From contig JANNDY010000132.1 in NCBI GenBank assembly GCA_031378345.1, positions 1-64,000 of the forward strand: a stretch of DNA of 64,000 nucleotides, in the 5' to 3' direction. The stretch comes from Emticicia sp031378345 (lineage in GTDB: Bacteria; Bacteroidota; Bacteroidia; Cytophagales; Spirosomataceae). The notes beneath the pieces are model-generated. The model searched no databases. It was not told the DNA's origin and saw only the letters and a program-made list of their open reading frames with translations. Each line of letters opens with the position of its first letter. Positions within the stretch are counted from its first letter, which is position 1. The translations under genes and the position numbers were made by a program. Positions 1-7,463 of the stretch are shown one piece after another.

Positions 1-25
1 GTTGGGTTTGATGTTCAATATTACT

Positions 26-70
26 CCCCAAGTTGGAACTTGGGGCTATTCAAGTTATAGCCCTTCGGGC
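26..70. repeat. REP-like double hairpin, copy A
   Basis: A perfect 9-bp stem with a 2-nt loop (CCCCAAGTTGGAACTTGGGG, 26-45) is followed by the linker CTATTCAAGTTATA and a second short hairpin (GCCCTTCGGGC, 60-70). The same layout (hairpin, CTATTnANGTTA linker, CCCTT-GGG hairpin) recurs at 48411-48456. It resembles the dispersed intergenic hairpin repeats of Bacteroidota. The rest of 1-223 shows no gene. Confidence 0.65.
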
Positions 71-223
71 TACCTTTTGCAGCTAATATTCTTTGTAAAC
101 ACCTGATTATCAATAATTTATGACTAAATTAATTTCATCAACTTAATATTCACACCGAACTGTTGAAAAATCAAGGCAATTTTGCTAATCAGTTATTTAA
201 AATTTACAAAACTGTGTAGTTTT

Positions 224-2254
224 TCAATAGCTAATCCCATCGCCGAATTTGAATAGAGCATAATTGGGTTCCATATACCCCGGTACATCTGATTTGTTTT
301 CAGATACTGCTTTTTCTGAAATTGGTGTCGTGAATGGCATTTTTCCTGTGGGTTTAAAAGCTCCACTTACAATATCCAAAAGTGCATCTTGAGTTGTACC
401 AAAAGTAGCTAAAATAGTTTTTGCTTTTCCTTTGTCAATTTCATCAATTACCCAAGGATTTGTAAAGTTTATTGCCAAAATTGTAGGTTTTGAGTTCAAA
501 ATTTCATTGACATGAGCTACATCAACTCGGTTTTTTGAAAGACTTAATTCAATGGCTTGTCCACCTGAACTAAACAAACCTCCACCGCTCGGAATCAACC
601 ATAATAACACTACATCAGCTTCTTCTTTGGTCGAAACAAATTCGATATTTGGATTTTGAAGAGTAGGTTTATTTACATTGATAGCTGAACCTTGTGCTTG
701 TCCTCTACCGCTACTTTCTTTGTAGGTTTCAAAATAGACTTTCGGGCGGCCGCCATCGGCTTTCTTAGAAATCGGTAAAATTTTGGCATCATTGCGAAGC
801 AAAACGATTGATTTACGCAAAGCTAAATCTGCTTTTTTCTGAAATTCAGCATTTCCGACAGTTTTTATAGCATTTTCAACATCAACATAAGGGTTTTCAA
901 ACAAACCTAAATCAAATTTTTCCTTCAAAAGTCGAACAATTGATTCGTTGATTCTTGTTTCTGAAACCAAGCCTGTTTTTACAGTTTCGAGCAATAAAGC
1001 AGGGTCGGCACCACCCGAAAAAATATCAACACCTGCATCGAGGGCTTTTTGGTATCGTTGAACTATCGTCAGGTTTTCAACACCCCAAGGCATCATGTCA
1101 ATTGGTCCTGTATCAGAGTTAATGATTCCTTTGAAACTGAGTTTTTTTCTTAACAAATCTTGAATAATTGCTTTGTTGTACGAAAAACCAACCTCTTCCA
1201 TGTTCTTATCTTTCGGAGCAGAATAATAAGGCATGATTGACGAAGTGCCAGCATTAATGGCCGCAATGAACGGTTTTACGTGATAATCGAACATACCACC
1301 AGGGTAATGAGCATTTTTGCCCCAATCGAAATGTGAATCTTGACCGCCAACTTGTGGGCCACCGCCAGGGAAATGTTTGGTAGTCATAGCTACCGAATTT
1401 TTATTGAGCTTTGTGCCTTGAAAACCCAAAACTATTTCATGAATCATGTTAGAAGCCAAGTCGGCATCTTCGCCAAAAGTTCCTTCTGTACGTTGCCAAC
1501 GTGGCTCGGTTGACAAATCAGCCATGTACATATAGCCTTTTCTTAATCCTACTGCCGTCCATTCTTTGGCGGCAATTTCGGCAAATTCACGAGTTAATTT
1601 CAAATCTCGCATAGCAGCCATGCCTAATTCACCTGGCCATCTTGAGAAAACCGTTGTGCCTACGCTCAACCCAATCGATGCATCAACCGTTACATGATTT
1701 CGTGGATTTGAGGCAACGATTGCAGGAATTCCCAAACGGGAAGTTTCGCACAAAGCCTGTAAATTATTTGACCAATCGGCCATGATTTTGGCACTTGTAT
1801 TTGCTCGCAATATGAAATGACGAAGGTTATAAGTCATTACGCCCTTGGTTGTTCCTGCGGACGACATCATCGGTACAGCCAAAGGCTTGCGAGTAAACAT
1901 ATTGTTAGGCTGTATCAAGTCTTCCTCGTTGAAACTGCTCGTAATTTCAGTTCTTGGAGCATTTTGTTGAAATGCCAAGTCGCCACCCATTCGGGTTGTA
2001 CTGATAATCATAAAACCGATTTTCTCCTCAAGAGTCATTTGTGAAATCAAATCTTTGACTCTGACTTCTTGCGGTAAACGCCAGTCTTCGTATTTATCAA
2101 GTTTGCTGTTTTTGTTGAGATCTTTAAACTCTAAGCCATTGACTTTCAGTGTTTTAACTGAACGAAAACCAAGATTCGGTTGGGTTGGTTTTTGGGCGAA
2201 AGCGATACTTACGCTCAAAAATAAGGTGATGGCAAAACTATATTTTCTTTTCAT
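224..2254 (-). CDS. Glycoside hydrolase family 3 protein (beta-glucosidase-like)
   Basis: Secreted or periplasmic glycosidase expected to remove terminal beta-linked sugars, so it would be the final hydrolase of this sugar locus. A signal peptide ends at about residue 20 (VSIAFA-Q). An EF-hand-like segment, DLNKNSKLDKYED, lies at about 45-57, as in many Bacteroidota GH3 enzymes. The GH3 barrel carries the conserved KHFPG (293-297), and the nucleophile is probably D381 in the segment INSDTG. The C-terminal alpha/beta sandwich ends in FGDGISY, matching the FGhGLSY end of the family, so no FnIII domain follows. The start is 22 nt after the stop of the double DUF1080 gene, which implies one operon read from the promoter at 3711-3746. 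Substrate specificity cannot be read from the sequence. Confidence 0.9.
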   Translation of the reverse strand: MKRKYSFAITLFLSVSIAFAQKPTQPNLGFRSVKTLKVNGLEFKDLNKNSKLDKYEDWRLPQEVRVKDLISQMTLEEKIGFMIISTTRMGGDLAFQQNAPRTEITSSFNEEDLIQPNNMFTRKPLAVPMMSSAGTTKGVMTYNLRHFILRANTSAKIMADWSNNLQALCETSRLGIPAIVASNPRNHVTVDASIGLSVGTTVFSRWPGELGMAAMRDLKLTREFAEIAAKEWTAVGLRKGYMYMADLSTEPRWQRTEGTFGEDADLASNMIHEIVLGFQGTKLNKNSVAMTTKHFPGGGPQVGGQDSHFDWGKNAHYPGGMFDYHVKPFIAAINAGTSSIMPYYSAPKDKNMEEVGFSYNKAIIQDLLRKKLSFKGIINSDTGPIDMMPWGVENLTIVQRYQKALDAGVDIFSGGADPALLLETVKTGLVSETRINESIVRLLKEKFDLGLFENPYVDVENAIKTVGNAEFQKKADLALRKSIVLLRNDAKILPISKKADGGRPKVYFETYKESSGRGQAQGSAINVNKPTLQNPNIEFVSTKEEADVVLLWLIPSGGGLFSSGGQAIELSLSKNRVDVAHVNEILNSKPTILAINFTNPWVIDEIDKGKAKTILATFGTTQDALLDIVSGAFKPTGKMPFTTPISEKAVSENKSDVPGYMEPNYALFKFGDGISY

Positions 2255-2275
2255 TTGAGGTGTTTTTTTTAAGAA

Positions 2276-3676
2276 TTACTTCAATTCACGAATTTTGATA
2301 TTCTTGAAAGAAACATTATTGCCGTGGTCTTGAATCAAGATATTGCCTTTATCGGCAGCACCGAAACCATTATAATCTTTGTATTTACTGCGAGCTACTA
2401 AAGCATTAAAAATGTTGCTTTTACGCTCATATTCTAAAACTTTAAAGCCATTTAACCAATGTTGAACAATGTTATTTGGGTAAACAATTACACGCCCTTG
2501 ATTCCAATCGCCGATTTTTTTAATGAAACGCTTATCCATTTTTAAATCTGTATCAATTTTATAAGAAGGAATCAAATCATACAAACTTGCCAACGTACGA
2601 TTTCCTGCGGCACCCATTTTTGCATCGGGGTGCTTTACATCATCCAATACTTGAAATTCAAGTCCAACACCAGATTTTCCGCCCGAATCGAAAGCTTCAT
2701 TGACAAAATATTTTACGCCTGAATTTGCTCCTTCGCTAAGTTTGAATTCAAAAACTAATTCAAATGCTCCATATTGCTCATTTGTTACAATATCATTTCC
2801 AGTTTCTGAACCATCCGATGGGCTCACGTTAATTGTTCCGTCAATTATACTCCAATGTTGTTTTGGCATTTCAGTACCATGAACGGCACGGAAACCTGAA
2901 AAATCTTTACCATTAAAAAGCATCTTGAAACCTTGTGCTTTTTCTTGCTCTGAAAGATTATTCAGCATTAAATTCACCACAGGGCAATTATCAGTTGGAC
3001 TTGGTTTGAGGTTTTCGGTTTGGATTTTAATATTTTTCCAACGAATTTTCATGCCTTCTTTCATTTCACCATAGATAGCATGAACTTGTAGGGCAATAAA
3101 ACCTTTGGCGGTCATGTCATCAATCACGTGAGCAGTTGGTACACCGTTTATCCAAGTACGTAGAACATTTCCGATGGCTTCGATGCGGTATTTATTCCAT
3201 TCGCCTACGGGCTTAAAAGCTTTTTTTCCTTCTGGGTTATTATTCGGAATGTATAGCCAATCTCTGCGACCTTCGTCATAAATTGCACCAGACCATGCAC
3301 GAGGTGAAGGGTCAATTTCCATTTGGTAGCCATGCACACGACCATCTTTATAATCAGCTTTTGAAAGGCTACGAAACTGAATACCGCCATTCATAGCATT
3401 ATCTAATTTTAGGTCGAGTTCTAATATAAAATCACCGTATTCTTGTTCGGTACAAAGGAAAGAGTTGGGAGTTTTGGCAACAGTTGTGCCTACAATTTCG
3501 CCATTTATTACTTCGTATTTTGCTTGTCCGTTGAGCTGTTTCCAACCTTTTAGGGTTTTCCCATCAAAAAGATTTGTCCACCGAGCGTCGGTCCAATTTT
3601 GAGCTAAAGCTAACTGTGAATGAGAGAATGATAAAAAGAGTAAAAAAATGAGCGTAAAAATGATTTTCTTTTTCAT
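2276..3676 (-). CDS. Secreted protein with two DUF1080 (3-keto-glycoside hydrolase-like) domains
   Basis: Two tandem DUF1080/PF06439 jelly-roll domains follow a signal peptide (MKKKIIFTLI...SHSQ). The first begins near residue 36 (LFDGKTLKGW) and the second near residue 253 (MLFNGKDFSGF). The family includes 3-keto-disaccharide hydrolases, which cleave glycosides already oxidised at C3; a lectin-like role is also possible. Two copies in one chain are unusual compared with the single-domain paralogue at 4815-5408. The first ten residues and the upstream 110 bp are almost the same as in that paralogue, so promoter and signal-peptide start were duplicated together. First gene of an operon with GH3. 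No Gfo/Idh/MocA oxidoreductase, the usual partner for making 3-keto sugars, lies in this window. Confidence 0.85.
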   Translation of the reverse strand: MKKKIIFTLIFLLFLSFSHSQLALAQNWTDARWTNLFDGKTLKGWKQLNGQAKYEVINGEIVGTTVAKTPNSFLCTEQEYGDFILELDLKLDNAMNGGIQFRSLSKADYKDGRVHGYQMEIDPSPRAWSGAIYDEGRRDWLYIPNNNPEGKKAFKPVGEWNKYRIEAIGNVLRTWINGVPTAHVIDDMTAKGFIALQVHAIYGEMKEGMKIRWKNIKIQTENLKPSPTDNCPVVNLMLNNLSEQEKAQGFKMLFNGKDFSGFRAVHGTEMPKQHWSIIDGTINVSPSDGSETGNDIVTNEQYGAFELVFEFKLSEGANSGVKYFVNEAFDSGGKSGVGLEFQVLDDVKHPDAKMGAAGNRTLASLYDLIPSYKIDTDLKMDKRFIKKIGDWNQGRVIVYPNNIVQHWLNGFKVLEYERKSNIFNALVARSKYKDYNGFGAADKGNILIQDHGNNVSFKNIKIRELK

Positions 3677-3710
3677 TTTTGATGAAGATAATTAGGGTTG
3701 AATAATGAAT

Positions 3711-3746
3711 CAAAATTAGTGATTAAAGGAATACCAATCTGATACC
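3711..3746 (-). promoter_or_regulatory. Promoter of the DUF1080x2-GH3 operon with GGTATC direct repeat
   Basis: Read on the minus strand: GGTATCAGATTGGTAT (3731-3746), then a -33 TTG at 3735-3737, a 16-nt spacer and the -7 box TAATTTTG (3711-3718). This fits Bacteroidota TAnnTTTG promoters, with a short spacer. The half-site GGTAT occurs twice, 11 bp apart, overlapping the -33 element. The same arrangement precedes the gene at 4815-5408. It is a likely operator; an AraC-type activator such as the one at 15980 is the nearest candidate (inference). Confidence 0.6.
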
Positions 3747-3826
3747 TATTTAACTAAAAATATTAAGATTTTGATATTTAATTGACTGAAAACCTTTTTG
3801 GAATGTCAAAAAGGAGCCATAAAATT

Positions 3827-3862
3827 AAAAAGTAGTCAAAATGGCTATTTTGACTACTTTTT
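3827..3862 (-). terminator. Rho-independent terminator after the sugar isomerase gene
   Basis: A perfect 16-bp inverted repeat (AAAAAGTAGTCAAAAT at 3827-3842 with its complement at 3847-3862, loop GGCT) lies 20 nt beyond the stop of the isomerase gene. T-runs on both strands make it potentially bidirectional. It separates this operon from the next promoter at 3711-3746. Confidence 0.8.
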
Positions 3863-3881
3863 GAATCTAAAAATATGTTTC

Positions 3882-4766
3882 TTAAAACTTTACATTTATT
3901 GACTCTAAATATTTTTTGCTGGTTTGCCCACATTCGAGGGCAGTGCGTCCTTTTACAGGCACCGAATCAAGCTCAATTATATTCCAGCCCTTAAACTTGA
4001 TTTTCTCTAATGCAGTAAATACCGATGGAAAATCGACTCGACCTTGACCCAATTCTACAAATTGATAGCCAGATTTACTTTCAACTGCTTTGGTGTCTTT
4101 TATATGAGTTGCGTACAAAATATCTTTGTATTTTAGTACAGCCTCAGCAGGATTCCCCCCGCCTTGCTTATAATGAGCTACATCCAGCAATGCCAAAATA
4201 TAGTCGTGATTCATTTCATTGAAAATAATATCAACTTCTTCGGGAGTTTCGCCAAGTTGATTCATGTGGTTGTGATACGACGGCTGAATACCTGTTTCGC
4301 CTTTTACAACTTTGGCTACTTCGCTCATGTTTTTGGCAAACTTTTTCAGTTCTTCGGTTGTTGGAAGACGGTCTTTTGGACGAACATTGTTTGTGATTTG
4401 CAAAGAATTCCCTCCCAATGCTTTTATAAATTTTGCGTGATTGAGATGTGTTTCAATATCTTTAGAAATATCGTCTTGAATACTCACATTTCCACTCGAA
4501 AACATAGCCAATTTTAGCTTATTTTTATCCAAAGTGTCTTTCAAATCCTGTGGTTTGTCTTTGAACGGAGCATAAGTATTGGCTCTAAGTTGAATTCCTT
4601 TGAAGCCTAAAGCGGCAATATCACCAATGGCTACCAAGTCATTTCCATTCCAAGTGATGGCTGAGTAAGCGATTTTTTGTTTAGACTTTGCAGCAAGGGC
4701 TTCTAAAGACAAAAAAGAAGATGCTGTAAGAATTGATGCTTGGGTGAGAAAATCTCTTCTGTTCAT
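3882..4766 (-). CDS. Sugar phosphate isomerase/epimerase family protein (xylose isomerase-like TIM barrel)
   Basis: A 294-residue TIM barrel of the AP_endonuc_2 / xylose-isomerase-like family, which interconverts or epimerises sugars, often keto-sugars, using a divalent metal. The N-terminus MNRRDFLTQASIL resembles a twin-arginine (Tat) signal, so the enzyme is probably exported to the periplasm already folded. Visible family features include SYHNHMNQLG (metal-site histidines), LLDVAHYKQGGGNP, THIKDT and ELGQGRVDFP towards the C-terminus. It lies 48 nt downstream of the DUF1080 gene at 4815-5408 and is closed by the hairpin at 3827-3862. In Bacteroidota these secreted isomerase-like proteins often accompany DUF1080 proteins. 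The substrate is unknown. Confidence 0.85.
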   Translation of the reverse strand: MNRRDFLTQASILTASSFLSLEALAAKSKQKIAYSAITWNGNDLVAIGDIAALGFKGIQLRANTYAPFKDKPQDLKDTLDKNKLKLAMFSSGNVSIQDDISKDIETHLNHAKFIKALGGNSLQITNNVRPKDRLPTTEELKKFAKNMSEVAKVVKGETGIQPSYHNHMNQLGETPEEVDIIFNEMNHDYILALLDVAHYKQGGGNPAEAVLKYKDILYATHIKDTKAVESKSGYQFVELGQGRVDFPSVFTALEKIKFKGWNIIELDSVPVKGRTALECGQTSKKYLESINVKF

Positions 4767-4814
4767 AGTTTTGAGGGTAAGGGTAAATGAGTTAAAGGTT
4801 ATATTCAGAAAGAA

Positions 4815-5408
4815 TCAAAGTTTAGCAATGGACAAGTTTTTATAATAAATCGACATTTCGTTACCTGGGTGTAATTGCAAGCCGATTGGTCCACTTTCGG
4901 GAATACTTTCGGTGGTATAGTCCATCACTTCAATGCCATTTAACCAAACCTGATAGCTCTTTCCAACTACTTTTACCTTCATTGTATTCCAGTTGTCGAG
5001 TTTCAAAATATCTTTTACTTTTGCTTCTTTCGGATACATTTTTCCGATTACATACGGCGAAGCGGTCATGTCTCTTTTTAGAGAGCCAGAAATGCCAATT
5101 TGTACTTGATTTAATTCAGATTTCAAGAAAATCCCAGAATCTACCCGACCATCGCCCATTTTAAAATCAACTTGGATGATAAAATCTTCGTACTTTTTTT
5201 CTGTCCAAAGTATAGAACCTTTTTTAGTGGGTTCACTTTTTACTTTTAATAAACCATCTTCTACCGTCCAGCAATTTTTGTCGTCAGGGAGAATCCAACC
5301 TTTTAGGTCTTTGCCATTAAAAATCTTCTTCATCTTTGGTTTTTGAGCAAAAACGGCAACTGAGAGAGTGATTGAATAAATGAGGGTGAAAATAATTTTC
5401 TTTTTCAT
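4815..5408 (-). CDS. Secreted single-domain DUF1080 protein (3-keto-glycoside hydrolase-like)
   Basis: One DUF1080/PF06439 domain of about 170 residues follows a signal peptide (MKKKIIFTLI...VFAQ). Landmarks are IFNGKDLKGW near the start, GWILPDDKNCWTVEDG, DSGIFLKSE in the middle and GPIGLQLHPG near the end, all typical of the family. The ATG at 5408 is chosen over an upstream in-frame start because it gives a clean signal peptide aligned with the paralogue at 2276-3676 and leaves a normal leader behind the promoter at 5444-5478. First gene of an operon with the TIM-barrel isomerase. Likely periplasmic or surface glycoside processing. Confidence 0.85.
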   Translation of the reverse strand: MKKKIIFTLIYSITLSVAVFAQKPKMKKIFNGKDLKGWILPDDKNCWTVEDGLLKVKSEPTKKGSILWTEKKYEDFIIQVDFKMGDGRVDSGIFLKSELNQVQIGISGSLKRDMTASPYVIGKMYPKEAKVKDILKLDNWNTMKVKVVGKSYQVWLNGIEVMDYTTESIPESGPIGLQLHPGNEMSIYYKNLSIAKL

Positions 5409-5443
5409 TTTTGATGAGGAAAAATAGGGTTGAATTGACAAAT

Positions 5444-5478
5444 CAAAATTAGCTATTTAAGAGATACCAATTAGATAC
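5444..5478 (-). promoter_or_regulatory. Promoter of the DUF1080-isomerase operon, twin of 3711-3746
   Basis: On the minus strand: GTATCTAATTGGTAT (5464-5478), -33 TTG (5468-5470), 16-nt spacer and -7 box TAATTTTG (5444-5451), the same spacing as at 3711-3746. The stretch further upstream (AATCTTAATATTTTTAG) and the first ten codons are also shared, so the two control regions are recent copies and should respond to the same signal. Confidence 0.6.
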
Positions 5479-5532
5479 TTTTTTATCTAAAAATATTAAG
5501 ATTTTGATATTTTATATAGACAATGCAAGGTA

Positions 5533-5568
5533 CAAAAAAAAGAGACCCCTCCAACTGGAAGAGCCTCT
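5533..5568 (-). terminator. Terminator of the first SusC-SusD operon
   Basis: Minus-strand hairpin with a 12-bp stem (including G-T pairs) around the loop AGTT, followed by eight T residues, about 45 nt after the SusD stop codon. The flank toward the gene (CTATGATGAAACAAAACTAC on the plus strand) is repeated at the other SusD gene, at about 10922-10941. Confidence 0.85.
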
Positions 5569-5613
5569 CTGTTAAACTATGATGAAACAAAACTACTAAT
5601 TAAAATTATTGGG

Positions 5614-7452
5614 CTATTCTAAAATCGTGTCTGAAGCGGGTTTATTTGTTTCGCTTCCTGAATAGCCTATATTTTGATTGATTTGGCCCAAACTATTTGC
5701 CAAAATCGCAGCTCTTGGAATAGGCCACAAAACATGATATGGACTTATGGTATAACTATCACCGCGAACGTTTTTTACTTTCAACCTATAAAAATCATTT
5801 TTTTCTACCACTCTGTCGTAATAAAAATTGGCAGTCGAAAAATTAGCAAGAGTGTAGTTCTTTCCATTATAAGTTTTGCCTCCTTTTGCCATTTGATAAG
5901 CTATTCGAGTCAATTCTGTTTTACGAGGTTCTTCCCAATACAATTCTCTTCCACGCTCATCGAGTACAGTACCGATGTCAATTACTTTGCTTGAAGGATA
6001 TGGGCTACAATTTGCTCTTACACGTACTGCGTTTATGTCTGCAACTGCTTGGGCATTATTTCCTTTAAACCAATGAGCCTCGGCTCTCAAAAGGTAGGTT
6101 TCGGCTAATCTAAAAACATACCAGTCTGAGTTTCCACCTTGAAATGGCAAACGAATTTGGTCTTCTATAAACAGTTTGTAATGAGGCCAGTTATACCAAT
6201 TTCTAATAGTATCTCCATTGCTTATTAATAATTTTCCTGTGGCATCTCTCAATTGGAGAGGTTTGCCATAAAATGGAGAAATCCCTTTAATCGCATTATT
6301 ATTATAAACCAAGTCTTCCATTCTCATCCAATTTCCAGATTTTGTGTCATGGCGGTAATCTTTTACGTCATCCCAAATATTATATTGTGAATAATTAGTT
6401 GCTCGGCATCTGCCAATTCCACGGCCAAATTTTGAAGCCATATCTAATTCAACTTGCCCTGGAACCATTCCTGGTCTTCCATCAGGAGTTAAAATCACAC
6501 TGTTTGTATAAAATGGAACAGCCTGACGCATGGTGGTTGTTCCACCAGCAAATGCACTCGTCAAACCAAAACGGTCGGTAACAGAAAATAGCACTTCGGT
6601 ATTTGCCGCAACATATTTATTTGCTGGACGGTGCAAATCCCAAGTAACATTTTTAGTGACAACTCCTGCATCAATACCAAATCTGTTTGTTACTAACTTA
6701 TAAGTACCGCTATTGATAACTTGGTCAGCAATAGCGATGGCTTCGTCGTAAAGCCCTAAAGATAAATTTACTTTTGTTAGCAAATGACCGATTGAAGCCT
6801 TATTTACATCACCTTTGTCTCCCACAAATGACACATTTTTGAAAGCAAAATCGAGGTCTGTTTTGATTTTTGCTAAAATAACATCTCTTTTTACAGTCTG
6901 AAAATCAAGTTTTGGAGTTGTGATTTCTTTAAATGTGGTAGGCACATCTCCAAATTGATTTACCAAACGATAATAATGGTATGAGCGATAAAAATAAGCT
7001 TTACCAAGAAGCTGATTTTTTACATCATCTTTGATTGTAGTGACAGTTGGAAGGCGTTCTATGATGGTATTTGCTAAGCGAATGCCGAGCCAGTGTCTTT
7101 CCCAATACCACCCAATTCGGTTGAAATCACCACTGTTTAGATTAGCATCAGGTGTTATCAAAATATTCAAATCTACAGCAGGTCCAAATTTGTCAGTTGT
7201 TCCTTCAACAGCCATTTCTGAGAAAAGTAACTCTGTGATGATTGGAGAGCCATCTCCATACCATTCATCTCTCAAATTTGATGCACACGAAGCCAAAGCT
7301 GATTTGAAACCTGCCTCGTTAACAAAGGTATTTTCGGGAGTAAATAAAGAAAGCGGTTTAGGGTCAAGCCAATTATCTTTGCAACTCGTACTCACAGCAA
7401 GCAATAAAGCTGTGGTAAATGCTATTTTTTTATTTTTAAATATATTTTTCAT
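5614..7452 (-). CDS. SusD/RagB-family outer-membrane lipoprotein (pair 1)
   Basis: Surface-exposed glycan-binding lid of a SusC/SusD importer. The N-terminus is a lipoprotein signal with lipobox STSC, followed by KDNWLDPKPLSLFTPENTF, a typical SusD start. TPR-like helices follow (for example LLGKAYFYRSYHYYRLVNQFG), and the C-terminal SusD domain contains RLAETYLLRAEAHWF and ADINAVRVRAN, hallmarks of the RagB/SusD C-terminal region. At 612 residues it is within the family range. It starts 11 nt after the SusC gene, so the two are cotranscribed. The glycan cannot be deduced; the neighbours (GH3, DUF1080, isomerase) point to a glycoside or small oligosaccharide. Confidence 0.95.
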   Translation of the reverse strand: MKNIFKNKKIAFTTALLLAVSTSCKDNWLDPKPLSLFTPENTFVNEAGFKSALASCASNLRDEWYGDGSPIITELLFSEMAVEGTTDKFGPAVDLNILITPDANLNSGDFNRIGWYWERHWLGIRLANTIIERLPTVTTIKDDVKNQLLGKAYFYRSYHYYRLVNQFGDVPTTFKEITTPKLDFQTVKRDVILAKIKTDLDFAFKNVSFVGDKGDVNKASIGHLLTKVNLSLGLYDEAIAIADQVINSGTYKLVTNRFGIDAGVVTKNVTWDLHRPANKYVAANTEVLFSVTDRFGLTSAFAGGTTTMRQAVPFYTNSVILTPDGRPGMVPGQVELDMASKFGRGIGRCRATNYSQYNIWDDVKDYRHDTKSGNWMRMEDLVYNNNAIKGISPFYGKPLQLRDATGKLLISNGDTIRNWYNWPHYKLFIEDQIRLPFQGGNSDWYVFRLAETYLLRAEAHWFKGNNAQAVADINAVRVRANCSPYPSSKVIDIGTVLDERGRELYWEEPRKTELTRIAYQMAKGGKTYNGKNYTLANFSTANFYYDRVVEKNDFYRLKVKNVRGDSYTISPYHVLWPIPRAAILANSLGQINQNIGYSGSETNKPASDTILE

Positions 7453-7463
7453 AAACAGTTAAT

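Noticed and set aside
7031..7462. Open frames antisense to the SusD and SusC genes
   Set aside because: They are mirror frames of strongly conserved genes, with no signal or domain of their own.
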